In this document: positions 1 through 9,865 of the stretch, piece after piece
Layout of the letters: each line of letters starts with the position of its first letter
How positions within the stretch are numbered: position 1 is the stretch's first letter
Assembly: GCA_028565635.1 (NCBI GenBank)
Contig: JAOXYB010063389.1
Span: forward strand, 1 to 24,746
DNA length: 24,746 nt
Source: Phoronis ovalis
Lineage: Eukaryota > Phoronida > Phoronidae
Direction of reading: 5' to 3'
Translations under genes and position numbers: made by a program
The notes under the pieces: generated by a model
Database searches by the model: none
Seen by the model: only the letters and a program-made list of their open reading frames with translations
What the model was told of the DNA's origin: nothing

Positions 1-120
1 GTAGAATCCAGTTACGTTAAAAGTAGTGTGAACGCGTAACAGGATTCAAGTCGATCTGGTTATGGATCCAGATCGAGGTCAAACCGGTTCCAAAAAGGTA
101 GTCTGAATGGCCTATAATTG
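1..120. repeat. CpG-rich probable interspersed-repeat fragment, cut by window edge
   Basis: Six CpG dinucleotides fall in the first 90 bases, against only a few per kilobase in the surrounding intron. The segment includes a perfect 9-bp inverted repeat (TCGATCTGG at 51-59, CCAGATCGA at 68-76, 8-base loop). It also has two similar phrases, aagtagtgtgaacg near 20-33 and aggtagtctgaatg near 96-109. This mix of local hairpin, degenerate internal repetition and higher CpG is typical of the end of a short non-autonomous DNA element or other interspersed repeat. No family can be named, and the left boundary is outside the window. Confidence 0.4.
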
Positions 121-906
121 TTTGTCCATTTCACTGTCTAGCCTTCAGATAATTGACTCCATATGAAGATGATAGAATTTAATTACAAAATCTTTTAGTC
201 CAGGTAGTCTTTGTGCTGATGAATAATTTTTCTTGTTAAAATCCTTATCAATTGACTCTAATCTCTCTGACCTGTTTTACCTTAGTTTTCAAAACATTTT
301 ATCGGACAGTATGCTCCAAGTCACACACTAAGTTTTAAATATTTGTTTTAATTTAAAAGTCACAAGGTATTAGGTGCCAAATATTTTTTTGAAAAACTGA
401 AAGGGAAAGACTAAACCTGAGGCTTAGTTTACATTACAGTCATGTACAGATTTTGAACATTTGTTAATAGTCACAGTAACATATTTTCTTAGTGCCAGAC
501 ACATTTTTTGGAAACAGGGGAGACAGAGCTTGATTTTTTCTTCCAGAAATGAAAGCTTTTCTATCTGAAAGTTAATCATGATCAAACCCAGAAGACCTGT
601 TTTTGAATCACATGATATATATTTCAAACATTTTTTGGGAAATCTAAGATAGATTAGTTAGTTTAAATTCTACATTCCACTTAACACTGTCAAAATAACA
701 GAAAAAAACTAATCAGAAATACTGTCATAATACTGTGCAGACTTTCTGTTTTTTGTTCTCTACAAAATTTGATCCAGAAATAAATCACAGCTTCTAAACA
801 TTGAAAAACAAATTGTTGAAAGCAACTAACATATACCAGTGCGGAAATTGCTGACAAGTAGGAAATTGTTTGCCCTTGTAAAAGTGGCCAAATTACCCAA
901 ACTTAC
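1..906 (-). other. FGFRL1: FGFRL1 intron downstream of the Ig1 exon (partial)
   Basis: The intron begins with a GTAAGT donor read on the minus strand at 906-901 and runs off the left edge of the window. I looked on the minus strand for an Ig2-type exon (Cys, Trp, then Asp-x-Gly-x-Tyr-x-Cys) and saw none, so the second and third Ig domains, the membrane segment and the cytoplasmic tail lie outside. The 67-codon minus-strand open frame at 424-627 shows no Ig or other recognisable motif and is probably chance. The first 120 bases are compositionally different and are listed separately. Confidence 0.85.
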
Positions 907-1179
907 CTAAAACATATAATGTGTAGTTGACATTTCTGCTGCCGAACCCATTGGTAGCTTTACATACATACACACCAGAATCGGCAGTTTCAACTTCTTT
1001 AATTCTTAAAACATTTGACTGCATTTTAAACCGTGTCCATCCAGTGTGAATCGCTTGTTTGTCTTTACTCCACTGAATAATGGGAGGTGGGTCCGCTAAT
1101 ACTGGGCATAACAAACGAACTGTTCTTCCCACTCGTACTATTTTCCTTGGATTATATCGTTCTGAAATCCACGGTGGAC
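907..1179 (-). CDS. FGFRL1: FGFRL1 exon encoding the first Ig domain
   Basis: This internal exon of fibroblast growth factor receptor-like 1 encodes most of its first extracellular Ig domain. FGFRL1 is a single-pass FGF- and heparin-binding receptor that lacks a tyrosine kinase domain. The acceptor is TTTTGTAG before 1179 and the donor is TTAG|GTAAGT after 907. The exon is 273 nt: two bases finishing a Gly codon, 90 codons, then one base, so phase 1 at both ends as usual for Ig exons. It opens Gly-Pro-Pro. Numbered with the 7760 exon, the Ig core is Cys49, Trp61, the DSGVYVC motif at 91-97 (Cys97), and an N-glycosylation sequon Asn109-Tyr-Thr. The stretches GRTVRL.CPV, HTGWTRF and VCKATNGFGS..VNYTL match vertebrate FGFRL1 closely and differ from kinase FGFRs, whose equivalent Ig domain lacks KATNGFGS. 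No internal stop or frameshift is seen. The open frame continues four codons into the intron, but the splice donor is far more convincing. Confidence 0.95.
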
Positions 1180-3912
1180 CTACAAAATTGTGAACTAAAA
1201 TTAAGGTACTGCAGAAAGTATTTTTGTTTAGTGTTTTATGTTCAGAACTCTTAAAATGTCAGAATTGTTTTTTTTTTAAGATGAAAGATAGCATGTAGAT
1301 TATGACAATTTAAAACTTGGAGATAATGTTAAATGTGAAGAACAACATTGTTTAACCATGTTTTCAATCTTGGTCATAAATAGTCAAAACATAGTACCCA
1401 AGGGCAGCTTAATATCAGTTTACCAGCTGATTAGAGGGACCAATACTGTTGGGCAAATTACATTACGAAGCAAAATTCAAGATCATTATGATCGTCATCC
1501 AAGAAGGATTTCAATGAAAATTCATTTTCAAAATAATTGCAAATTATCTTATCTCATACCAAAATACAATAGGATGGGTGTTTATTTCAGCAGCTTTTTA
1601 TCAAACATTATAAAGAGCTTAAAATCAGTCCAATCATTATAATTCTTCCAGTTAATTTTGGTAGGAAACAACACTATGACTATGGACATGTAGTAGGCTG
1701 CAGGGTTACGGTATTAATTTTACAAGGTATCAAAAATATATTGAGCTCTCAGTTATGAATCCTTCCGACTTTGTGCCATGGATGTAACAAATATGCTATG
1801 ACTAAAATGTATATATTCTAGTGCACAGTTGGCATGTGTCCTTATAATAAAATATCAATTTTTAGTTGATGAGAGATAATTTGACCAGATTTTTAACTTT
1901 TTATATTTACTGATGGTATCATTGAAAAGCAGTATTTAGTTTTGCTGATTGTTCCAGAAGAGTTTTATTTACTGTTCTCCTTGGCCTGCTATCGGAAAGG
2001 TCAAAGTTAGGACTTGGTTATTCTGTAAAGATACTTAGATACTTACACAAATCATAAAGTTACGATATTTTCTGACAAAGCATTTTGCTTCTGTAATTTC
2101 ATGCCGATGGCAAGAGAAGTTGTATAAATTTTACTGGTCTGATTTACATTCGATGTTTTAGTGATTAATGATATATCAACAGTATGTTCATGAACACCTA
2201 TACTCTTTGATAAGATAATTAAGTTAAATTCTTGGAAAATTTACAAGACCAGGAAACACTAACAAATCAAAGGTACTTGACATGTTGACCTGAATGAAGG
2301 ATTCCATGAAAGCTAACAAGGCTCAGTAAGGTGGATTTTTTTTATCCAATTTTAAAATTCCAAAACCAACAACTTTCAAACAATAATTCAAAATTACCTG
2401 AAAAGTCATATTCTGTGAATTTGTATACTAGAGTCAAAAGCCCACTCTGGTTCTAAAGCTTGAATAATATCTTCAGCAAGTGACAGATTTTTAAAACTAA
2501 GCATATGATAAAACTTTAAGAACTATATAAACATGTTCTCATATTCAAGTATCTTTGTATATTTACTAATGAATTTAGACTTGACATTAGAGGAGCAAGG
2601 CCTTTTTATAATCATTTTCACATCTAGGCTTTCACAAGCTTTATTATTACAATTTTAATTCTCCATTATGCAAGTGGACTGAACATGCAACACAAATGGT
2701 TTTATTGACATACTAGAACCAGCAGCAATAAGTCCAAACATATAGAAAGAATGCTGAACATTATCAATACCTGTGCCAAATTGTTTTTACCAGTAACTGA
2801 AGACCACCCTGGCATCCAACAAATGCACTAAAGCTACTATCTTTAACATGTTTTTACTTAACCTATTGGAAAAGGTCAATTTACAAGTGGAATTCTACCC
2901 AACTCATTGCAGCATTATTTAATAACTATTTATTTCCATTTCACAAACCAAGTGATGATTATTAGGAACCCCTATAATAAATTTAATTATGTGAAGTAAG
3001 CAAACCTTGCTGTTTATTACCAAAACATGGCATATATATGTAAGAGGGATGAGTATTACATCAATAAGCAACTAAGCTAAACGGACATGTAAAACAAAAT
3101 ATCAGAAGAGATAGAAATGGACATCCAAGAGTCTTTGCATGTAAAACCTATGCACAAGGAAATTTATAAGTAATCCATTTTCTTATTAAAAATAAAATGG
3201 CAGTTTCCATAAATAAAAACTTCCACAACTTCTGCTACCAATTATAGAGTCACAGACAGTAATAACTCAACAAATTACTCTAATGTTTTTGGAACCTGCT
3301 CCAGAATTTTGACTGACAACTTGCTAGCCAGATTTATAATTCAAATTGACATGGCAATACTGTGAATATGGCCAAGGGTATTTAGCTGTACCAAAAGACG
3401 CCATATTATGCAGCATGAGATATAAAGTACAAAACATTAAAGTGAATTAATTTTCCCTACAAAAAGCCACATTTTCAATCATAGCACTGATTATTTCCAA
3501 ACTCTCAAAACAAACAGCTTTCACAAAAACCACCCCTTCAAGAAAAAAAGTTTAAAATTGAGATATAAATAGTATATACGAAAGATTATTTTTGTAACTT
3601 CATACATCTAAGAAGGCATCTCTCTCTCCAGCTAATGGCACTTGAACAATTTAGGTGAAGGGCTTTTAGCTGTAGATCCAAATAGCACAGTCAAGTGTTT
3701 AGAATCACTAGTGCCCCATTTTAGCCACTTCATTTCTGAGAAAAGTACCAGCTTATAGAAATTTTGAATAACTTAATGATGTTAAGAACGTCCTGAAGTA
3801 AAGTGAAAGTGTGTTAATAACTGCACTTTCAAGATGGCCTACACATTGTCTGATGAGTGAAGTTTAATTAATAAATACAATTCAAACATCTACTTAATTA
3901 TCAAAGCATCTT

Positions 3913-4122
3913 TTAGTTATGACTATGAAAGTGGATTAATCTGATAACGTCACTCCCATTCACATCTCTATAGCTTCTTATAACATCTGCGTCATCTTTA
4001 CTTAGGGCAAAAAGAAAAGACGATTGGAGTTGTTTCTCTCTAGAAGTTGTAGCATACCCCAATACAAGTAGGCCTGTTCGTCTTGGCTTTTGTGAGTTTC
4101 CAGAGTTATTTGGTGGAGACAT
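3913..4122 (-). other. unidentified 69-codon open frame inside the FGFRL1 intron
   Basis: The ATG at 4122-4120 is immediately preceded by TTAG, which is both an in-frame stop and a possible splice acceptor (TTAATCTTAG). The frame runs 69 codons to a TAA, with a mixed, soluble-looking composition (MSPPNNSGNSQK at the start, later DDADVIRSYRDVNGSD). It has fewer A/T-rich codons than neighbouring frames. I recognise no domain. A weak donor-like GTAAAG follows the FAL codons in phase 1, which would be compatible with joining to the Ig1 exon as an alternative first exon. Inclusion between the 7760 and 907 exons would instead introduce a stop after a few codons. Chance is the default explanation. 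Confidence 0.15.
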
Positions 4123-6593
4123 CTAAGATTAATTCAATACTTTGAGTAACAAGAACTAGAGCCTTTATTTATATAAATCCTAGATAATATGTAGAGTTAT
4201 TTTAAGTGCAGTTTCAAGTATTTTCCCCTGGTTAATTTTTTAATGAACAAAAGTGTTTATGGAGACACAGTGGCTTAGCTGAAACACCAGCATCCTTATA
4301 TTTCAAGTGTGTGATAATGGGAAAAAGCAAATACAATATTGATCTAAAGATATCAATTTTCTTTTCTCGTTTTCTTGAAAACACTAGCAGAGAAAAAATT
4401 AAGCAAATAACGTTTACACAATAGCACATTTACTTTCATATACATGTATATTAATTTGTGTGTTTATATACATACTGAGAAAACATTTTAAAAAACCCCA
4501 ACTATTTTCACATCTTTTTCTGCTAAAATACACAACAGATATTGTGTACTTATTTCTTTACAATATTCTATATTGGTCTGTTTTTGTACCTTGTTTAAAT
4601 CTCTTATCATGGTGCATTGTGGTTTTCTACCCAGTTGTCATAATTGGTGGATAACCATATGTTATAAGTTTGTCACATGGCATTTATGTCAATAGAATAG
4701 AAATGTTTTGAAAACAAATGAAAGGAAGTTTGTGTCACTATTTTTGTTTTGTTTGTTGCAGCTTAAAATATGACTGGTTCAAACCCTAAACATTTTATAA
4801 TATATGTGTTGTTTTTTCAAAATGTGACTGAACAAAATGATATGACGTGAAGGGAATCAACCTATTTTCCGCAATGTGAAAACAAAGGCTTTTCAGCTTT
4901 ACACAGATTCAGCAATTCTATACCACGATTCGTTTTAACTTACATATTTTAAAAGCTTTATCACACTATACCTAATTCTTATCGCATAACTGAAGCCAGT
5001 AACACAACACTACTAGTAATTTTTACTATTCAAAATATGTAATCACCTAAAAACATTTATGAAAACACACTAGCAGTTTGCAGTCCATCAGGGTTTAATC
5101 AACCATGTAATGGGTGTAAGGTTTTTTCAAATACAAAAACCAAAGATCAATTAAGAGACCCCCACGGTTAAAGTTTGTGTTATTTCTTGTGGCTTTCATT
5201 CAACTTTGTTTCACAGCATTTATGTTAGAAAAATAGTAGCAGTAAGTTTGAGTGGTGACATTTGTACTCCTGTGGAGCTTTACTAGCCTTTATATGAGGT
5301 CATTGAAAGTTTTTTAACACTACTTGCATCAAAAATGCTGGTAGTTTTAGCCTAATAGTGATAAGGTATATGTTTGAAATCATAATATTCCTACCATTAT
5401 TATAACACCAGAAGTACTTAGCAAATAAGGGCTGGTATTTAGCATTCACACTGGTGTATGGTTAATAAGCTCTGTCAACATAACACATTAAAACACAACA
5501 CTATATAATAAATTTCTTATTTCTGATAAAAGCTACTACAATTAAAATGTGCATGGAATGGAATAGGATGTCTTTCCAAAGAGTTCTTTCTCACATTTTG
5601 TTTGACCTGGGGGGAGTGAAAATATCCATTAGTCTGAAAATCAGCTTATCTTCTCAGGTAAAAGAATATTATCAAGATGTTTAATGGGATCCATCCCCTA
5701 GGAACAAACACATGTAGGTGTGTTTGTACTACAGTATTTCTCTACCCAAGTAAAAGAATTAATCTTGCTTGAATGTGTTTGTGTGCAGTGGTCAAATTCT
5801 GAAAAACCAGTGCCTGTCAGTGCATTTATTTAGCATATACAGGTATTGAAAAACAAATACTGTATAAATATTCAATACACGAATACCAAAATGTACTTTG
5901 CATATATACTGGTATGCATTACACTATAGCTTTGCTTGATTCTGTTGGATAGCTATAAATTATAGCAAGTGATTTTTCCAATCCTGCTGCTAAATTACCC
6001 CTTTTATTACCTCTTGACATAGCTGATTAACCATAATTTGAGGTTGGATTGTATAATTTAGTTTGCTTTAAAATTAAGAAGACTCCATAAATTTTAGGTA
6101 ATTTGTCATTATATACTAGCTTTATTGTACACTAGTGTGGACATGTATACAATCTGTATAAGACAACTATATAGTATCTGCCTGCTCAATAATACTTCTG
6201 GTTATAAGTGTGGAATTACAGCTCTTTCATTACTCTCCATGCAAACTATATATTTACAATTCATCAAAATGATCTTGAATAAAATTGTATTAATTAATAG
6301 TACTAATAGTAAAAAAAAAATTGGGAGAATCTGAGATTGACCCATCACCAAAACTGCAGTCTAGATGCAAGCAATAAAGCTATATGCATACCACACACTG
6401 ATCTCTTTTGCAAGCCTATAACATCTGTATAGTTCATTTACTACCCCTTTTCCAGATGCTAGCCTTCAAAATTTCACTAAAGTGATTGGCAGGCATGTGA
6501 AACAAGCCTATACTGTTGATTTAAAGTTCTGACTGGGCTACATTGCCAAGTTCTATAATACAGAACAATTAATTAATTTGTCTGAGCAAGAAA

Positions 6594-7002
6594 TCATTTT
6601 AAAGAAATTCCAGGGAACACTTCTTCTAAACAGCCAGTAAATGGCTTCAAGCTCTCATAGGCGTTCAGCTCAAAAGGTGGAGGCTTGGAACATCTTCTGA
6701 TTGTGCAACAATTAAATGCTACCAGCCTTGACACAGAATCACATTGTTCATTTATCAGTGTACTGGTGGCCCCATAAATTTTACCAAAACCATTAGAACC
6801 AATATGACACCAAGGTAATTTATTTAACATGCAGCAGCTTGTGTTGAAATATAAATGTATTCTCCAGTAAACAAGTAGCAGATGATTTCTTTGCAATAGT
6901 CCACCATAAAGGAGAGGATGTGTTCAATAAAATTTTCCTAGCTTTAGCAGTACTCTCTACATAAACCAAGGCTACATGCATATGCATTGCTACACAAACC
7001 AT
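6594..7002 (-). pseudogene. possible decayed coding fragment (two overlapping minus-strand frames)
   Basis: Two minus-strand frames overlap here: 60 codons from 7002 to 6820, then 100 codons from 6896 to 6594 in another frame. Together they cover about 400 bp that is less AT-rich than the flanks. The first includes AKARKILLNTSSPLWW; the second includes HIGSNGFGKIYG and PPPFELNAYESLKPF. The switch of frame near 6820-6896 is what one frameshift in an old coding sequence would give. I cannot assign a family; a transposable-element or retrocopied host-gene remnant are both possible. There are no convincing splice sites at the edges. Two chance open frames side by side cannot be excluded. Confidence 0.25.
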
Positions 7003-7759
7003 GCATGTAATTTACTAATCTAACAATTCAAATTTTGGGCTTTTAAAGTGATTTACTGGCCCTAGACAAAAATGACATACTTTGAAGACCACTGAATGTG
7101 GTTAGTAACTAGTCGCACTTTGCAGTAGAAATTTTCATAAACTGCCCAAGGTCACTTATTGTAAAAGTATATTCTCATTTCATAAAGAAATTAACAATTT
7201 GTCTCTGTACACATGACCTCCACAAAAAGTAAACTTTCTTTGGAGCATATAACTTAATATGATGCCATCTATACTCAACAATAAGCTTTCGTAACCAAGG
7301 TGTAATATGAATAGGTTATGAATCTCAGCGTCATAGCTTTTATATTTATGGTATCTGTACTACATTGCATGCAGGCATAAAAAATGCACATTTGTTTCTT
7401 TAATGGCAATAAATTTCTAAGGCGGATGAGAGTAATGTCCATGATGGGAAAAAACTTGTTGTGGCTTACAGAGTTCATTCATGTATTTGAAAACACTTCT
7501 TAACAGCAGATTCTAATAAATTTGACCCAATTTGCAGCAGTATTTTGAACAAATCTACTCTTGCAGAACTTAGGGTTTTTACCTTTCTAAAAAGAATGTT
7601 ACATATTTAATGGTGCAGAAAAAAAATGAAAATATAGGCTGCAACCGAAAATATGGCTCAAAGTTATCCTTGCTTCTATTCGTGGACGAGGGCCAGCCCT
7701 ATTATGCAACAAATATTTGTATATATGTTAATGTTAATAATTAACTGGATTGCCCTTAC

Positions 7760-7832
7760 CAGTAGCTGAGATGACACTTCTTGCCATAAACCATACCATA
7801 CATACACCATATAGAGTACTCCACCTCTCCAT
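7760..7832 (-). CDS. FGFRL1: FGFRL1 first coding exon, signal peptide
   Basis: ATG at 7832-7830 opens 24 codons (MERWSTLYGVCMVWFMA then RSVISAT) and leaves one G before a GTAAGG donor. Joined to the exon at 1179, that G plus GT makes Gly, giving ...SATG-PPWISER and continuing into the Ig1 domain, the same Gly-Pro-Pro junction seen after the signal peptide of vertebrate FGFRL1. The hydrophobic stretch at residues 7-17 followed by small residues (Ala-Thr-Gly) fits a secretory signal, although an Arg at 18 makes it less than ideal. The start is supported by an in-frame TAG at 7853-7851 and by absence of any other ATG in the exon's 5'UTR. Phase, strand, order and distance all fit. This exon is too short to appear in ordinary ORF searches, and I place it by splice signals and phase. 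Confidence 0.85.
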
Positions 7833-7883
7833 TGCAACGTCTAGTCTAGTCTAACTAGCAGAGTGGTATCAAACTGAACTTAT
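7833..7883 (-). other. FGFRL1: 5'UTR part of the FGFRL1 signal-peptide exon
   Basis: A strong acceptor, GTTTTTCTTTGTTGTAG, ends at 7884 on the minus strand, so the exon begins at 7883 and at least one further 5' exon lies upstream (to the right). The 51-nt leader has no ATG and carries stops in the start-codon frame (7853-7851) and in another frame (7857-7855). It contains a small direct/inverted repeat, CTAGTCTAGTCTAACTAG on the plus strand at 7841-7858, of unknown meaning. Confidence 0.75.
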
Positions 7884-8065
7884 CTACAACAAAGAAAAAC
7901 ATATTGCAGAACCTCATTTTGCTGGAAAGGATGTTTATCAACAATTCAAAATGTTCCTAGTCTCAAAAAGTTCAGTACTTTGCCCTCCATGACACATAAA
8001 AGCAGTGCATCATGAACATGCTTCTATTTCGCCTTGTAGCGTATTGTTCTTGTTGTCAGTGAGGC

Positions 8066-8242
8066 AGTTTTTCACTTTTGAAAAAGTACTATTTATTCTA
8101 TAGAAATAGTTAGTTAGTTTAATGTATTTCTACTAACATAATGAGATTAATTAAGAGTTTTTCAATTTTGAAAAAGTACTATTTATTCTATAGAAATAGT
8201 TAGTTAGTTTAATGTATTTCTACTAACAAAGAGATTAATAAT
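8066..8242. repeat. 90-bp tandem duplication, two copies
   Basis: The block beginning agtttttca at 8066 recurs at 8156 with a 90-bp period. The shared core (aaaaagtactatttattcta at 8081 and 8171, then tagaaatagttagttagttt and aatgtatttctactaaca) is identical. Differences are one substitution early on (cactttt/caatttt) and a short indel near 8138-8143 versus 8228-8230. The near identity implies a recent duplication or gene conversion. It lies about 180-360 bp upstream of the acceptor of the signal-peptide exon, inside the inferred intron. Confidence 0.95.
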
Positions 8243-8902
8243 ACATTATCCAACATGAGCAAACCTGCAGCAGTCATAATCCAAAAACATAAATTTAAAT
8301 CCAATTCATCAACTCCATTAAAATGTCCAGTGATACATATAAATATGCACATCTCAATATACAACTTGTTAGTAGGTACAGTACACCATCCACTAGTTTC
8401 TCTTAGTGTTCAACAACTAGCTAAGTAAGTACACTACCTGTACCTTGCAGTCTTTACAATTGGATTTATCATTTGTTTGTCAGATACCCTGAACTCATTT
8501 TGAATGAATTCCTTAGTGGCAATAATGTAAATTTTTCTTGAATTGTGCACACTATCTTCTAGATACTTAAAAAGCTTTCGATTCCATACACGCAATTAAC
8601 AGGTTCCTCCCAAAATCAATTCTACAGAATGTAACCTTTTCTTAAGACACTTAAAAAACACCATCTTGATGATAAAGCCGCCAGTCTGTTACACAAAATT
8701 ATAAAATTTTGATTCAACTCTGAAGTTTAATCTACAGGAGTTCAGGTAATATTTGCTGTACAAACTGTTATTATAAAGGTAACTGATAAAAACAGAAGTG
8801 TGTGTAGCACTTATGGTATGAGAAGATACAATGATACAATGATAAGACACAGGTAGTAAGTTACCATATCACAACCTTAAGCTTCACTGGTATTTATCTC
8901 AC

Positions 8903-8949
8903 CTGGGATGATTACAATAAACCACCTGGCTGCTACTTTTAGAATCCAT
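8903..8949 (-). other. weak candidate 5' exon with a good donor
   Basis: On the minus strand CATCCCAG|GTGAGA gives a strong donor with the intron starting at 8902. An ATG at 8949-8947 opens 15 codons plus two bases (MDSKSSSQVVYCNHP) into that donor. The phase (2) is wrong for joining to the Ig1 exon. Joined to 7883 it would only form a short upstream ORF ending at once in TAA. No good acceptor was found, so the left limit given is simply the ATG. It may be chance. Confidence 0.12.
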
Positions 8950-9640
8950 TAAAAAATGTTGTCCTATATTGGACTTCATGAAGAGACATATCCTGGTTGA
9001 ATAATTAAATGTGTTACTGTAGTACTATGTACTGTATATTAAATGTTAAACTGGAGTAGATCTTAAATAAGTAAGAAATCCCAGCCATCAATTTTAAAAC
9101 TGACAAGGTAGGTCAGAAATATGCAAGGATAAGCTACCAAACAATATAAACCCATAATATAAGGGATGATTAATTTTAATTTCATTCCACAAAACCTGTC
9201 AATTAATAACTAATGATTTTGCTATTAAATTTAAATAAAATGTTATACATACTTAACATACAAATGGAGCAAAACAATAGATTGTTATACATCATTTTCA
9301 ATATACCATCACAAAAGTTCTCAACTTGCTGTAAAGCAGTGACATAATGTGTATAGTCTAAAATTTGACACTTAATGAAATTTTAGAAATAGTAATAAAA
9401 TATGAATTAATTTACCATCATATTTGATTGACAGGAAAGTATCAACAATGAACAAAGGCAAGCCGTATTTTTAATATTTTTAAGATATACATGTCGGAAG
9501 CACAATACCTTAAAACCACAGCTCCACTAAATATCACAACAATATGAAAATATAATAGTCCTAATAAAAGCTAACCCCTATCAGTATCATATTATAGCTC
9601 AAAGCATAATCCATTGTGTTTTATCTCCACCTTAAAAATA

Positions 9641-9865
9641 TCATGAAGAAATTTGCATACTATCACATAATGACAATATATATATATATATATAGTATAC
9701 TATCTTGATTCTTTTTAAACCATCAATAAGCCAAATATAGCCAAATCTTTTAGGGTAATGCAGCAGGTCGTTAGTCGCACTGTTACACTTCAAGGGATTT
9801 ACCTCACATTCTCTTTCTACTGGATAAAAGGGATCCACAAACACAGTTAATTTAACTTTTGTCAT
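9641..9865 (-). other. unidentified 74-codon open frame
   Basis: The frame begins MTKVKLTVFVDPFYPVEREC and has a mixed composition for about 54 codons. It then degenerates into Tyr-Ile repeats because it runs through the TA microsatellite, so the true extent of any coding part is at most about 160 bp. A donor-like GAG|GTAAAT occurs in phase 0 after residue 21. I recognise no family and no convincing acceptor. Probably a chance frame or a fragment of an old element. Confidence 0.12.
9675..9694. repeat. (TA)n microsatellite
   Basis: About ten uninterrupted TA dinucleotides, followed by a TAGTATAC step. It is a simple sequence repeat, likely length-polymorphic. Confidence 0.9.

Larger units (their letters stand above)
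1180..7759 (-). other. FGFRL1: FGFRL1 intron between signal-peptide exon and Ig1 exon
   Basis: The 6580-bp phase-1 intron has a GTAAGG donor at 7759-7754 and a TTTTGTAG acceptor ending at 1180. Most of it is featureless AT-rich sequence with poly-T runs. I see no recognisable nested gene. Two places stand out and are listed separately: an open frame at 3913-4122 and a pair of overlapping frames at 6594-7002. The plus-strand 94-codon frame at 1358-1642 has no motif, no convincing splice sites and an intron-like composition, so I do not call it. Confidence 0.8.

Noticed and set aside
424-627. Possible second Ig exon of FGFRL1 downstream of Ig1
   Set aside because: The frame lacks the Trp core and the Asp-x-Gly-x-Tyr-x-Cys motif, and has no phase-1 splice sites.
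1358-1642. 94-codon plus-strand frame in the FGFRL1 intron
   Set aside because: No recognisable motif, no convincing flanking splice sites, and AT-rich codon content like the surrounding intron.
2041-2092. GTAAGT donor with upstream TTACAG acceptor on the minus strand within the intron
   Set aside because: The enclosed segment meets a stop in the relevant frames and the donor follows TTTGT, a poor exon end; it looks like a chance pair.
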